Of a stretch of 64,000 nt of DNA, positions 16,865-25,296 are shown piece after piece; the first letter of the stretch is position 1, and every line of letters begins with the position of its first letter. The translations under genes and the position numbers were made by a program. The notes below the pieces were generated by a model. The model searched no databases. It was not told where the DNA came from and worked only from the letters and a program-made list of their open reading frames with translations. Source of the DNA: Xenorhabdus lircayensis. GTDB lineage: Bacteria > Pseudomonadota > Gammaproteobacteria > Enterobacterales > Enterobacteriaceae. Where the stretch lies: positions 1 to 64,000 of the forward strand of contig NZ_JACOII010000038.1 of NCBI RefSeq assembly GCF_016306625.1, read 5' to 3'.

Positions 16865-17880
16865 AAATTCTTGTAACTGGCGCAACAAGTGGCTTAGGAC
16901 GAAATGCCGTCGATTACCTGTTATCGCGTGGGGAGACGGTTGTGGCAACCGGACGCGATCAGCAGGCGGGAGAGGTATTGACTCAATTAGGAGCGGAGTT
17001 TCGCCGTGCTGAATTGGAAACGTTAACGGTGGATGAGGCAATCGAGCTGATGTCAGATTGTGCTGCGATCTGGCATTGTGCTGCCAAATCTTCCCCCTGG
17101 GGCGATCCTGATGAATTTGAACGTATCAATTTGACCGCGACGTGCGTGCTGGCACAAGCGGCGGGAATATGCGGTATCCAGCGGTTTGTTCATATCTCGA
17201 CTCCGGCCGTGTATTTTAATTTTTCACACCAACAGCACATTACCGAAGATCAGCGTAGCCAGCGTTTTGCCAATGATTACGCCCGAACGAAATTCTTGGC
17301 AGAGGAGCGCATACTCCAGCTTATCCGCCGGTATCCTGAGACAACTTATATTATCCTGCGCCCCCGTGGGCTATTTGGCCCGCATGACAGAGTATTGTTG
17401 CCGCGTCTGATGGCACAGGTTAAGGCCAGTAAAGGGGCAATGGCCTTGCCTGCGGGCGGGAAGAATGCACTGGATCTCACCTATGTAATGAATGTTGTCC
17501 ATGCCATGTCATTGGCGACGCATCGTGAAAGGTTACAAAGTGGGGCGATATATAACATCACCAATCAGCAGCCACAGCCATTGGCGAAGACCTTGGGGCA
17601 GCTATTTGACGAGATGCAGTTTGATTATCGGGTTAAATCATTGCCTTATCCGCTTTTGTATGGGATTGCGGCGGTGTTGGAGGGGATTGCTATGATCACC
17701 CAAAAAGAGCCGTTACTCACCCGTTATGGGATTGGCGCGGCCTATTATTCCATGACGCTGGATAACTCAAAGGCACGAGAGGAGCTGGGTTATTCGCCGA
17801 TTTATACCATGGAAGAGGGCATTCATTTGACGGCCAATTGGTTAAAACAGACGGATGAACAGGCTGGTTCACATGGTTAA
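16861..17880 (+). CDS. NAD(P)-dependent reductase resembling OleD / 3-beta-HSD family
   Basis: 339-residue extended short-chain dehydrogenase. Rossmann motif 'GATSGLG' at residues 7-13 and active-site Tyr-Lys in 'YARTK'. Blocks such as 'HCAAKSSPWG', 'RFVHISTPAVYF' and 'ILRPRGLFGPHDRVLLPRL' closely follow those I know from OleD, the 2-alkyl-3-ketoacid reductase of olefin biosynthesis. The expected role is reduction of the beta-keto product made by the upstream KAS III enzyme. It overlaps the genes on both sides, indicating a tightly coupled operon. Confidence 0.78.
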   Translation: MKILVTGATSGLGRNAVDYLLSRGETVVATGRDQQAGEVLTQLGAEFRRAELETLTVDEAIELMSDCAAIWHCAAKSSPWGDPDEFERINLTATCVLAQAAGICGIQRFVHISTPAVYFNFSHQQHITEDQRSQRFANDYARTKFLAEERILQLIRRYPETTYIILRPRGLFGPHDRVLLPRLMAQVKASKGAMALPAGGKNALDLTYVMNVVHAMSLATHRERLQSGAIYNITNQQPQPLAKTLGQLFDEMQFDYRVKSLPYPLLYGIAAVLEGIAMITQKEPLLTRYGIGAAYYSMTLDNSKAREELGYSPIYTMEEGIHLTANWLKQTDEQAGSHG

Positions 17881-18679
17881 AATGCGTGTTTTTGAAGTGG
17901 GATATTGCACTCACCCCGGCTGCGTGGCATTGAAAGGTGCCCGTTTTCGCGTGTGCAATTTTCCAGCCCGTGCGTGGCTGCTGGAGTGCAACGACAAGCG
18001 CTGGCTACTTGATACGGGATATGCCAGCCATTTTTACGATCATACCCGCAGTGGGATCATTCGGCTGTACCGCACTGTTACGCCCGTCTACTTTGACACC
18101 AAAGATTCCTTGGTGATGCAACTGAAAGAAGAAGGCATCCAGCCGCGTGATATTGATGGCATCATTATTTCTCACTTTCATGGTGATCATATTGCTGGAT
18201 TGCGGGATTTCCCGCAGTCCAAATTTATCTGTTCGGGAGAAGGCTGGCAACAAACGCGAAATTTGCGTGGCATTGCGGCGTTGAAACGGGCATTTGTGCG
18301 GGGATTAATCCCAGAGGATTTCGAATCCAGAGCCAGCTTTTACGAAGGTTTTGAAACTTCCCCGTTGCCAGAAGAATTGGCGGTATTGGGTGAAGGGTAT
18401 GAAGTGCCAGAGAGCCAGAAACAGATGTTTATTGTTCCATTGCCCGGTCATGCGGCGGGGCATCTTGGCCTTTGTATATTCACTGAGCAGGGGTGGATAT
18501 TGCTGGCAGGAGATGCCGCATGGTCTCCGAGCAATTATCGTGAACTGCGTGGGCCCGCGCGGTTGGCAAATATCATTATGGATGACAGCCGAGCCTATTA
18601 CGAAACGTTGAATAAGCTGCACCAGATTGATCAAAAGCAGGTTCCTATCCAGCTATGTCATGAGGGAGATTTGGAATGA
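17855..18679 (+). CDS. Metallo-beta-lactamase-fold hydrolase
   Basis: 274 residues. The zinc motif 'SHFHGDH' (His107, His109, Asp111, His112), a later 'PGHAAGHLGL' and 'LLAGDAAW' supply the full di-zinc set of MBL hydrolases such as lactonases and thioesterases. The listed ATG lies inside the reductase gene. An in-frame ATG at 17873 overlapping the reductase stop is equally likely. In the cluster it occupies the position that the OleB hydrolase has in olefin operons, so hydrolysis of a thioester or lactone intermediate is a plausible role. Substrate unknown. Confidence 0.8.
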   Translation: MNRLVHMVKMRVFEVGYCTHPGCVALKGARFRVCNFPARAWLLECNDKRWLLDTGYASHFYDHTRSGIIRLYRTVTPVYFDTKDSLVMQLKEEGIQPRDIDGIIISHFHGDHIAGLRDFPQSKFICSGEGWQQTRNLRGIAALKRAFVRGLIPEDFESRASFYEGFETSPLPEELAVLGEGYEVPESQKQMFIVPLPGHAAGHLGLCIFTEQGWILLAGDAAWSPSNYRELRGPARLANIIMDDSRAYYETLNKLHQIDQKQVPIQLCHEGDLE

Positions 18680-19953
18680 TACTCAACACTCTTTGGTACT
18701 ATTGGCGCACCAAGAAACAGTGGAAATTTTCCAGCCGACAGCAGCTTGAACAACATCAATCAAGAGAGTTAGCGGCATTTCGACGTAATGTTCTGACGAA
18801 AAGTCCTTATTTTTCCTCATATGGCGATTTACCGTTGGCGGAATATCCGCTGATGAACAAAGCCATCATGATGGAAAACTTCGACCAGATGAATACAGCA
18901 GGGCTTAAGCGTGATGAACTCTTGGAGTGCGCGCGGTTGAGTGAGCAGTCGCGTGATTTTAAGCTGACAGTCGGCAAATTTAGCGTCGGAATGTCGTCGG
19001 GCACGTCAGGGCAGCGCGGTATTTTCGTAATCAGTCCTAAAGAGCGGAGCATTTGGGCAGGAACCATGCTTGCCAAAATGCTGCCAAACGGCTTATTTCA
19101 CGGTGAGCGGGTCGCGCTGTTTTTACGCGCGGGAAATAATCTCTACGATAGTGTCCAAAATCGTTGGATATCCTTCCATTTTTTTGATTTGTTTGCGGAT
19201 TTTAATCAGCAGGTACAAGCGCTGGTGGAATACCAGCCAACTATCGTTGTTGCTCCTGCTCAAGTGCTACGGGGGCTGGCATTGAAAATCCAGCAAGGTG
19301 AAGTGTCATTATCGCCGGTTAAGGTGATTTCAGTGGCAGAAGTGCTGGAACCGCAAGATCGTCAACTGTTGGAGAGCGTATTCAAGGAAGTGGGAGAAAT
19401 CTATCAGGCAACGGAAGGTTTCTTGGCGTGTACCTGCCCGCATGGGACGCTGCATCTTAATGAAGAATTCCTCCATATTGAACCCAAATGGATCGATGAA
19501 TCGCGCTTTAACCCGATCATCACGGATTTTACGCGGGAATCTCAGCCGATTGTGCGTTATCAGCTTGATGATATTTTGGTGGTGAAGAAAACCCCGTGTG
19601 CTTGTGGTAATCCGGCACTGGCGATAGAACGTATCGAAGGGCGCAGTGATGATCAGTTGATTTTGCCAGCGCATGATGGGGAGAGCGTGAGTATTTTTGC
19701 TGATCCCTGTTCGCGAATTATTGCCAATACCTTGCCGCTGACAAGTGATTATCGATTGACGCAGAGCGACTTAATGCTGCGATTGGAAGGAGATTGCGAT
19801 ATATCTATCCTTCACCAATGCCAGTTAGCATTGACCGACCATTTCGCCAAACAGGGCGTCGATGTTGATAAAATTGAGTGGCAGTGTGTATCGCAGACGA
19901 TATCGCCGGATCTGTTTAATAAACGTCGTCGGATTATCAGAAAAAAGGGATAA
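18676..19953 (+). CDS. PaaK / coenzyme F390 synthetase-like adenylate-forming enzyme
   Basis: 425 residues. The adenylation P-loop 'SSGTSGQRG' (107-115), a central 'YQATEG' (A5-like) and 'VRYQLDDIL' (A7/A8-like) place it among phenylacetate-CoA ligase/F390-synthetase-like enzymes. A Cys cluster ('ACTCPHG', 'TPCACGNPAL') is typical of this subgroup. It should activate a carboxylate as an acyl-adenylate, either to load CoA or to close a ring. ATGA overlaps the MBL gene stop. Last gene of the operon. It stands where OleC (beta-lactone synthetase) stands in olefin clusters but belongs to a different branch. Confidence 0.78.
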   Translation: MILNTLWYYWRTKKQWKFSSRQQLEQHQSRELAAFRRNVLTKSPYFSSYGDLPLAEYPLMNKAIMMENFDQMNTAGLKRDELLECARLSEQSRDFKLTVGKFSVGMSSGTSGQRGIFVISPKERSIWAGTMLAKMLPNGLFHGERVALFLRAGNNLYDSVQNRWISFHFFDLFADFNQQVQALVEYQPTIVVAPAQVLRGLALKIQQGEVSLSPVKVISVAEVLEPQDRQLLESVFKEVGEIYQATEGFLACTCPHGTLHLNEEFLHIEPKWIDESRFNPIITDFTRESQPIVRYQLDDILVVKKTPCACGNPALAIERIEGRSDDQLILPAHDGESVSIFADPCSRIIANTLPLTSDYRLTQSDLMLRLEGDCDISILHQCQLALTDHFAKQGVDVDKIEWQCVSQTISPDLFNKRRRIIRKKG

Positions 19954-20019
19954 TTTTGTCGGGTTGAATATTGCTCGTTATTGGGTAAAACTCAAACAAA
20001 CTGGGCGTGGTATATCCCA

Positions 20020-20047
20020 TTGACATATCCCAGAAAGGTTCTATTTT
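20020..20047 (+). promoter_or_regulatory. Promoter of the vapB remnant
   Basis: Consensus TTGACA (20020-20025), 16-base spacer, TATTTT (20042-20047). Two ATATCCC direct repeats overlap the -35 region and could be an antitoxin operator. Confidence 0.45.
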
Positions 20048-20089
20048 TTTCAATGAACTTAATCAGAAGACTTTATTTCGGAGGCCAGT

Positions 20090-20248
20090 ATGGTAAAAAC
20101 AACAGTCTTTAAAAGTAATCGAAGTCAGGCTGTACGTTTACCCAAAGCTGTTGCTTTACCGGAAGATGTAAAACACGTTGATATTAATAATACCAGTGAA
20201 TTTGAGCGCGTTTTGGGGTTAAGAATTGAAGATTGGGTGAGAGATTGA
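20090..20248 (+). pseudogene. VapB-type antitoxin, truncated
   Basis: 52 codons after a GGAGG site. The first 31 residues ('TTVFKSNRSQAVRLPKAV' block) are a textbook VapB/MazE-type swapped-hairpin DNA-binding domain. The remaining 20 residues do not match the VapB toxin-binding tail. In antisense they coincide with the 3' end of the YefM fragment on the other strand, so the tail was lost by recombination with another antitoxin locus. No VapC PIN toxin follows. Confidence 0.65.
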
Positions 20249-20384
20249 CCCAATCTTCCAAACTGAGTACAACCACTGTCTTACCGTTCTGACGCGTGAT
20301 CATGATTGGTTGATGAGCCTCGTTCACTTTACTGGGGTACTGGTTAAATGAGCACGAAATGCTGAACAATTGTTGGTGTATCAA
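20184..20384 (-). pseudogene. Phd/YefM-family antitoxin fragment
   Basis: The middle of the frame reads 'NEAHQPIMITRQNGKTVVVL' then 'SLEDWVNL', a classic YefM core. The first 20 codons before it do not match a proper YefM N-terminus, the only start is TTG, and the end runs into the vapB remnant. No YoeB/RelE-type toxin is present. Decayed antitoxin. Confidence 0.6.
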
Positions 20385-20781
20385 GGTCTTTCTTTTTTCT
20401 TCTGTTCCACTGGTTGATAGGTCAGTTTATCAGGGTCTAATTGCTGTAATACGTAGAGGAATGCCATCCGTGCAACTTTGCTACGGATATCAGTGCCTAC
20501 AAGGATTTCATAGACTAGACTATTATGCTCAATAAAGTAACTGTAACCGCTATTGATAGAAGGTGAAGTATCGTAAATAAAAATATGTTTACCGATCCTA
20601 CCGATCCATTTTCCTTGAGGGGCTTTTTGAACTCAGAGACTACCTCATCCATGGATTTCTGATGAAAATAATAATAAATTTTTGAATCAAATATATCAGA
20701 TGGAAACTTTACTTGTATGAAATTAAAACTACTTCTCCTTCTGCGCTTGAACTCCGGAGTATATTATTGTCTTGTCATCAT
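20381..20781 (-). pseudogene. Unrecognised gene broken by a stop and a frameshift
   Basis: GAGG-preceded ATG (20779-20781) opens a frame with TAA at codon 6, then about 48 clean codons in the same frame ending 'MDEVVSEFKK'. At the A-run of 'TTCAAAAAGCCCC' (about 20621-20635) the coding signal moves by one base to 'QGKWIGRIGKHIFIYD' and continues about 75 codons to the TGA at 20381. Restoring one A rejoins the frames. The protein (about 130 residues) is not recognised. It lies directly upstream of the YefM fragment. Confidence 0.5.
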
Positions 20782-20888
20782 GACCTCGCTTTCGTTGATT
20801 AATTTGAAAACAAAGTGGGCACTAAATCAAGGACAGATCACATGAAATATAAACATTTCCCCATGTATAAACATTTGTATAAACACCA

Positions 20889-20925
20889 ACAAAAAAAGCA
20901 CTTCCCCTAAAAGAGAAAGTGCTTT
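20889..20925 (-). terminator. Ancestral fis operon terminator, now separated from fis
   Basis: Read on the minus strand: AAAGCACTT ... AAGTGCTTT (9-bp perfect stem) followed by a seven-T run. It adjoins attL, so before integration it lay directly after the fis 3' end. The island moved it 15.4 kb away. Confidence 0.7.
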
Positions 20926-20928
20926 CTT

Positions 20929-20968
20929 AACAACATGATCTAAGACTAGGATCAGTTCATGCCGTATT
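20929..20968. repeat. attL, 40-bp duplication of the fis 3' end
   Basis: Forty bases identical to 36359-36398, covering the last codons and stop of fis plus downstream bases. The integrase gene starts 187 bases inside. This defines the left end of the island. Confidence 0.92.
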
Positions 20969-21095
20969 AGAGTAATTTATGTTTCCGTGTTTTCTTGTGA
21001 TTTTATAAAATCATTATAAATCAAAAATATAACACAATTTTTAACTGTGTATTGTTCCAGTGCTTATTGACGTTGTTTCACTCTTACATCAAACT

Positions 21096-21113
21096 GTGGG
21101 GTAATCGGTGGGG
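21096..21113. repeat. Putative integrase arm-type site, left
   Basis: The 18-mer GTGGGGTAATCGGTGGGG occurs here and, in the same orientation, at 36294-36311, each about 50-150 bases inside an att core. Each copy holds two GGTGGGG-like half-units. Position suggests arm-binding sites for the integrase. Confidence 0.6.
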
Positions 21114-21154
21114 GGATCCGAGATGATGTGAACTGATTCTTTAGGGATATATAC

Positions 21155-22375
21155 ATGGCTATATTAAATAAGTTGACTGATAAAAAACTCAGAACGTTAC
21201 ACGGAACGGAAAGAGATAAGTTAGTAAAACTTGCCGATGGTGCAGGGTTGATGATCCGTGTTACTAAAAAAGGTGCTATCAGTTGGTTTTTTAAGTACAG
21301 GATTGGGGGGCGGGAGACCGAGGCCGATATCATAACTCTGGGGCGTTATCCTGACATGAGCCTTAAAGAAGCCCGTGAAATTCGTGATAAATGTCGGAAC
21401 TGGCTTTCACTCGGCAAAGATCCAAAACTCCAGCTTAAGCTGACAACACAAGAGTCATTAAAACCAGTCACAGTAAAAGAAGCTATAGAATATTGGATAG
21501 AAAACTACGCAAAAAATAACAGAGAAAATATTGATAAACACATTTCTCAGTTACAGAAGCACATATACCCTTACATTGGTAACATGGCATTAGCTGATTG
21601 TGAAACTCGTTATTGGCTTCAATGTTTTGATAGAACTAAAAAAACAGCCCCTGTTGCTGCTGGCTATATATTTCAGATGTGTAAGCAAGCTCTCAAATTT
21701 TGCCGAGTGAGAAGGTATGCTATCAGCAATGTACTGGATGATTTAACGATTCCTGATGTTGGTAAAAAGCAGAATAAAGGCAAAAGATATTTAGAGGATA
21801 ATGAGCTGGGTCAACTATGGAAATCTCTAAATACAAATATGTATTTACCTTACTATAATAATTTATTGAGAATATTAATTGTATTTGGCTGTCGTTCACA
21901 AGAAGCTAGATTATCCAAATGGTCAGAATGGAATGTTGATTCCATGTTATGGACTGTCCCAAAGGAAAATAGCAAATCAGGTGATAAAATTATTCGCCCA
22001 ATACCTGAATCAATGAGATCATTTTTAGAAAAACTCATTTACCAAAATCATAAAAGTGGTTATCTACTAGGGGAACTTAAAAGTCCTGAAACAGTATCAC
22101 AATGTGGCAGAAATATATGGAAAAGATTAGGACATGATGAAGAATGGTCTTTGCATGATTTAAGGCGAACCTTTGCAACAAAACTAAATGACTTAGGTGT
22201 AGCGCCACATGTAGTCGAACAACTTTTAGGCCATGCCTTACCGGGTATTATGGCTATATACAATAAGAGTCAATACCTACCAGAGAAACTAGATGCTTTA
22301 AACAAATGGTGTGAGCGGTTGGGTGTATTGGCGGGTAATTATGAGAATGTGGTTATATTAAAAGCAGTTCAATAA
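21155..22375 (+). CDS. int: P4-type tyrosine integrase
   Basis: 406 residues. N-terminal DUF4102-like domain ('LTDKKLRTLHG' ... 'LGRYPDMSLKEAR'), a SAM-like core-binding domain, and the catalytic domain with Arg in 'FGCRSQEARLSKW', 'HDLRRTFATKL' (His-x-x-Arg), 'LLGHALPGIMAIYN' and the Tyr nucleophile near 'AIYNKSQY'. All catalytic residues are present. It lies just inside attL and drives site-specific insertion at fis. Confidence 0.93.
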   Translation: MAILNKLTDKKLRTLHGTERDKLVKLADGAGLMIRVTKKGAISWFFKYRIGGRETEADIITLGRYPDMSLKEAREIRDKCRNWLSLGKDPKLQLKLTTQESLKPVTVKEAIEYWIENYAKNNRENIDKHISQLQKHIYPYIGNMALADCETRYWLQCFDRTKKTAPVAAGYIFQMCKQALKFCRVRRYAISNVLDDLTIPDVGKKQNKGKRYLEDNELGQLWKSLNTNMYLPYYNNLLRILIVFGCRSQEARLSKWSEWNVDSMLWTVPKENSKSGDKIIRPIPESMRSFLEKLIYQNHKSGYLLGELKSPETVSQCGRNIWKRLGHDEEWSLHDLRRTFATKLNDLGVAPHVVEQLLGHALPGIMAIYNKSQYLPEKLDALNKWCERLGVLAGNYENVVILKAVQ

Positions 22376-22501
22376 TGGGAATGAATGAGTTTGATTATGA
22401 ACATGATAATTGTGATATATACGTAACAAATGTGCTTCCTTTTGTAATAATTTCTATTAAGTAAAATACCCTCACAAAAACAACTAAACAGTGAGGGTAA
22501 C

Positions 22502-22786
22502 ATGACCATTCAATATATAACTCCGACACCTAAAGAACGGCGCACTATCCTTGCCGAATATGGTGAATCTTATGATCGTCTTATCCGTGAGAAGGAACGC
22601 CAGCACATTACCTCTATATCCAGAACGTCAGCATGGAAACTGGAAAATGAAGGCCGTTTCCCTGCCCGTAAGCCATTAGGCCGCAATTCCTGTGCTTGGT
22701 TGCTCAGTGATCTGCTGCACTGGGTACGTAATCCGCCAACCGTAGAAAATATAAATAATCCGTATAGCCGTAAACCTACTAATTAA
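22502..22786 (+). CDS. AlpA-family regulator (excisionase-like)
   Basis: 94 residues with a winged-helix/MerR-like segment 'SISRTSAWKLENEGRFPARK' followed by 'WLLSDLLHWVRNPP', as in AlpA/CP4-57 regulators that control island excision and, in PICIs, the replication operon. It follows the integrase on the same strand. GAGGG lies just before the ATG. Confidence 0.75.
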   Translation: MTIQYITPTPKERRTILAEYGESYDRLIREKERQHITSISRTSAWKLENEGRFPARKPLGRNSCAWLLSDLLHWVRNPPTVENINNPYSRKPTN

Positions 22787-22903
22787 AAAATAACATTATG
22801 GAAAAATTAAATGGATTAAGCCCCGTTGAATACAGGGCTCAATCAACCTCTCTTAACCTTTAGTCTAACTTTATGGGGTCAGATCATTTAGAGGGTTAGT
22901 TAA

Positions 22904-23089
22904 TTATTCTTGCTCAGATGATGCTTTGGATTTTCGCTGGCGGCGTTTGATTTCAGTTTTCATAGCAGTGACTATAAACTGCGCCTTGCTTTCGCTTTCA
23001 GTTCTAACTTGCTCCATCAAATCTACTACTTCGTGTGGAACACGAGCCGTCATGAATTGTGACTTTGCATTCTTGTTACTAGTTGCCAT
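22904..23089 (-). CDS. Small ribbon-helix-helix-like protein
   Basis: 61 residues from the ATG at 23089, which has GAGG nine bases upstream. A longer frame reaching 23188 is unlikely to be used. 'SQFMTARVPHEVVDLMEQVR' then 'SKAQFIVTAMKTEIKRRQRK' has the beta-strand/helix/helix layout of a small RHH DNA-binding protein, similar to YlcI/YnfO-type phage proteins. Divergent from the neighbouring Icd-like ORF, so it may act as local repressor. Confidence 0.6.
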   Translation of the reverse strand: MATSNKNAKSQFMTARVPHEVVDLMEQVRTESESKAQFIVTAMKTEIKRRQRKSKASSEQE

Positions 23090-23282
23090 TGCTGAAACCT
23101 CATTAATTAGGTGTGTATCATTATACATCAAAATAATGATGTTAAAACTATTGACGCACGTATCTGCAAAGTCTAAAGTGATACACACCTTAACTAATCA
23201 GTACATAGAAAAAAGAGCGCCCTCGAATAGTATTCTCAGTACCAGACGAGGGCTAACCAAACCGTTAATAGAGGTAACGATT

Positions 23283-23408
23283 ATGGCTGATATACAGCAT
23301 ACTCAAACTCGCCTTAAATTTACATTTCTAATTGCGTTAGGCAATCAACGACTGACAGATATTTATTCAACATGGCTTATTTCCATTCAGGAGGTAAGCC
23401 ATGTTTAA
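23283..23408 (+). CDS. Short Icd-like (host cell division inhibitor-like) ORF
   Basis: 41 residues, 'MADIQHTQTRLKFTFLIALG' then 'WLISIQEVSHV'. The start and end resemble Icd/Ash-like proteins of P4-type satellites ('..H.Q....FTFL..' and '..ARLPI.EV.H.'), but the middle is shortened. It overlaps the next gene by 8 bases. The P4 ash/icd position before the primase supports the call. Function as a cell-division inhibitor in this short form is uncertain. Confidence 0.45.
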   Translation: MADIQHTQTRLKFTFLIALGNQRLTDIYSTWLISIQEVSHV

Positions 23409-23760
23409 GATCGTTGTTACCACCATAAATCAACGTACTGGCGAAGTAAAAAAAGAAATAGCCCGTTACAAATACAAGACATTGCACGGTGCGGAGAAAG
23501 CCGCCATGCGTATTCGTGATACTTGTCTGCCAGATGATAAATCTATCGACGTTGAAATAGTCAGAGTATACGAACGGAGATCGCCTATTTCACTTGCTCA
23601 GGCCATGCACAATACAGGGCTGGCAACTTCTTTATTTTGCGTCATTCTTGAAAAAGCCAAAGACGAATGCTCTATCGATTTAAATAACTTAATTGCGCTG
23701 GCCTGTGATATCAATCAGGACGTCTATCATGCGCTTCAAGCGGCTGTTTATGAGGAATAA
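23401..23760 (+). CDS. Hypothetical island protein
   Basis: 119 residues, with AGGAGG in the overlap with the Icd-like ORF. It begins with a small mixed alpha/beta segment ('KIVVTTINQRTGEVKKEIAR') and ends in a helical part ('DLNNLIALACDINQDVYHAL'). No recognised family. It sits between the Icd-like ORF and the primase as small unannotated genes do in P4-like satellites. Confidence 0.6.
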   Translation: MFKIVVTTINQRTGEVKKEIARYKYKTLHGAEKAAMRIRDTCLPDDKSIDVEIVRVYERRSPISLAQAMHNTGLATSLFCVILEKAKDECSIDLNNLIALACDINQDVYHALQAAVYEE

Positions 23761-23763
23761 ACG

Positions 23764-24914
23764 ATGAGTCAATCATCTTCATATGGATATAAAACCTATA
23801 AATACAACGCAGAAATTAGCCTAATCGACTTTATCCAGACCGTAAAAAAATCAGCGACAAATCATTGGCAACATCTTTTGCCAGCTTGTGGTATTGATGT
23901 TCCTTTACCCAGCCTGCTATCGGTGAAAACTTGTCGGATCATGCCCCTGACTTTTACCGCTGGTTATCCCATACAGCGGGTCAGAATGAAAATAAGATGA
24001 ATCGCATCAAAGCTGCCCTGTTTATGATTCTGGCAAACCGTTATGACTGGCAGCTATTTATTGAAGTCACCGGCGAAGGCGGCAGCGGTAAAAGTGTCTT
24101 TACTTATATCGCTACCTTACTGGCAGGTGAACATAATACCGCCAGTGGAAATATGAGAACGCTGGATGAAGCCAGAGGCCGTTATCAGTTTGTCGGCAAA
24201 AGCTTAATTACGTTGCCCGATCAGGTTAAATATGTCGGTGAAGGGGCAGGCATTAAGGCCATTACAGGCGGCGACCTGATTGAGGTTGACGGAAAATACG
24301 AGAAGCAGTTTTCAACGATTATTAAAGCCGTGGTATTAGCCACCAATAACGAACCGATGAGCTTTACAGAACGTAATGGCGGTATTGCACGGCGACGGGT
24401 GATATTCCCGTTTAATATTCCGGTTAAAGAATCCGAGAAAGACCCACAATTGCCGGAGAAAATCAGTCGGGAACTGCCGGTGATTATCCGTCACTTATTA
24501 AACGAATTTGCCGACCAGAATAAGGCTAAAAAACTGCTACAGGCGCAACGTGATTCGAACGAAGCGTTAACGGTAAAGAGTCATTCCGATCCGTTGTACC
24601 GCTTTTGCGGTTATTTGATGTCCGTCAATGATACAACTGGGATGAAGATGGGCAATAAGAATATCAGCCCACGAGCACCGAGAATGTATTTATATCATGC
24701 TTATCTTTCTTTTATGGAAGCGCACGGCTTTGAACGTCCGTTAACACTGACTAAGTTTGGTGAATCCATTCCCAAAATTATGTTGGAGTACCGAAAAGAG
24801 TATCGGAAAGTGCGAACCAAGAAAGGCTATTCTTATAACGTTGAATTATCGGAAGAGGCCGAAGAATGGCTACCCTCTGTGCCTGAGTGTCGAGACTTTA
24901 AATCACCTGTATAA
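23764..24914 (+). pseudogene. P4-type primase/helicase with a large internal deletion
   Basis: The 5' part (23764 to about 23910) encodes 'TNHWQHLLPACGIDVP', the start of a P4 alpha-type primase just before its zinc finger. From about 23910 a different frame carries the C-terminal D5-type superfamily 3 helicase: Walker A 'GEGGSGKS', 'TLPDQVKYVGEGAGIKAITG', 'VVLATNNEPMSF' (sensor 1) and 'RRRVIFPFNIP'. The zinc finger and polymerase domain, several hundred residues, are missing and the join is out of frame. The helicase part (TTG start 23931, 327 residues) could still be made alone. Primase function is lost. Confidence 0.75.
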
Positions 24915-24984
24915 AACTTTTGGTTTTAGGTCTGCATTCCATACACCATTTTAAATATCTAACTGTATTTAAAAGAAAATAATA

Positions 24985-25013
24985 GATGTATAGTTATTTT
25001 TTAACTATACATC
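24985..25013. repeat. Perfect inverted repeat downstream of the primase
   Basis: GATGTATAGTTA-TTTTT-TAACTATACATC: 12-bp arms, 5-base loop. No U-tract follows, so it may be a replication or regulatory dyad rather than a simple terminator. Confidence 0.6.
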
Positions 25014-25280
25014 AACTCTACATTCTCTTCATTAATCTAAAAAATGAGTGAACAGATGATACAGTCAGTGAATATCATATTAATTGCATCAAACCCAGAT
25101 GTAGCAAGGCTTTCAGGGTATTGTGCAGAGGGTGCATAACTGAGAGGGCGAAAAAGATTTTCAGGGGGTAGGAAATAAAAGCGCTTATCTAAGCACCTCA
25201 GTTGTATTAGTCATCACTTCATCTAGCAGAACACCCCAGACAGAGAAGCATACAAATACAGTAAATAAGATATAGTAGAG

Positions 25281-25296
25281 AATGTTTGCTTCTGGC
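25281..25296. repeat. 16-bp direct repeat, left of the RT cassette
   Basis: AATGTTTGCTTCTGGC, identical to 27824-27839 and in the same orientation. The pair brackets the reverse transcriptase-SLATT cassette and may mark its insertion scar. Confidence 0.65.

Noticed and set aside
20929-20968. tRNA gene as the integration site
   Set aside because: The duplicated core is the 3' end of the fis protein gene; no cloverleaf can be formed.
22926-23283. Long 5' extension of the Icd-like frame
   Set aside because: It runs antisense through the RHH gene and its promoter; the short ATG at 23283 fits the family start.
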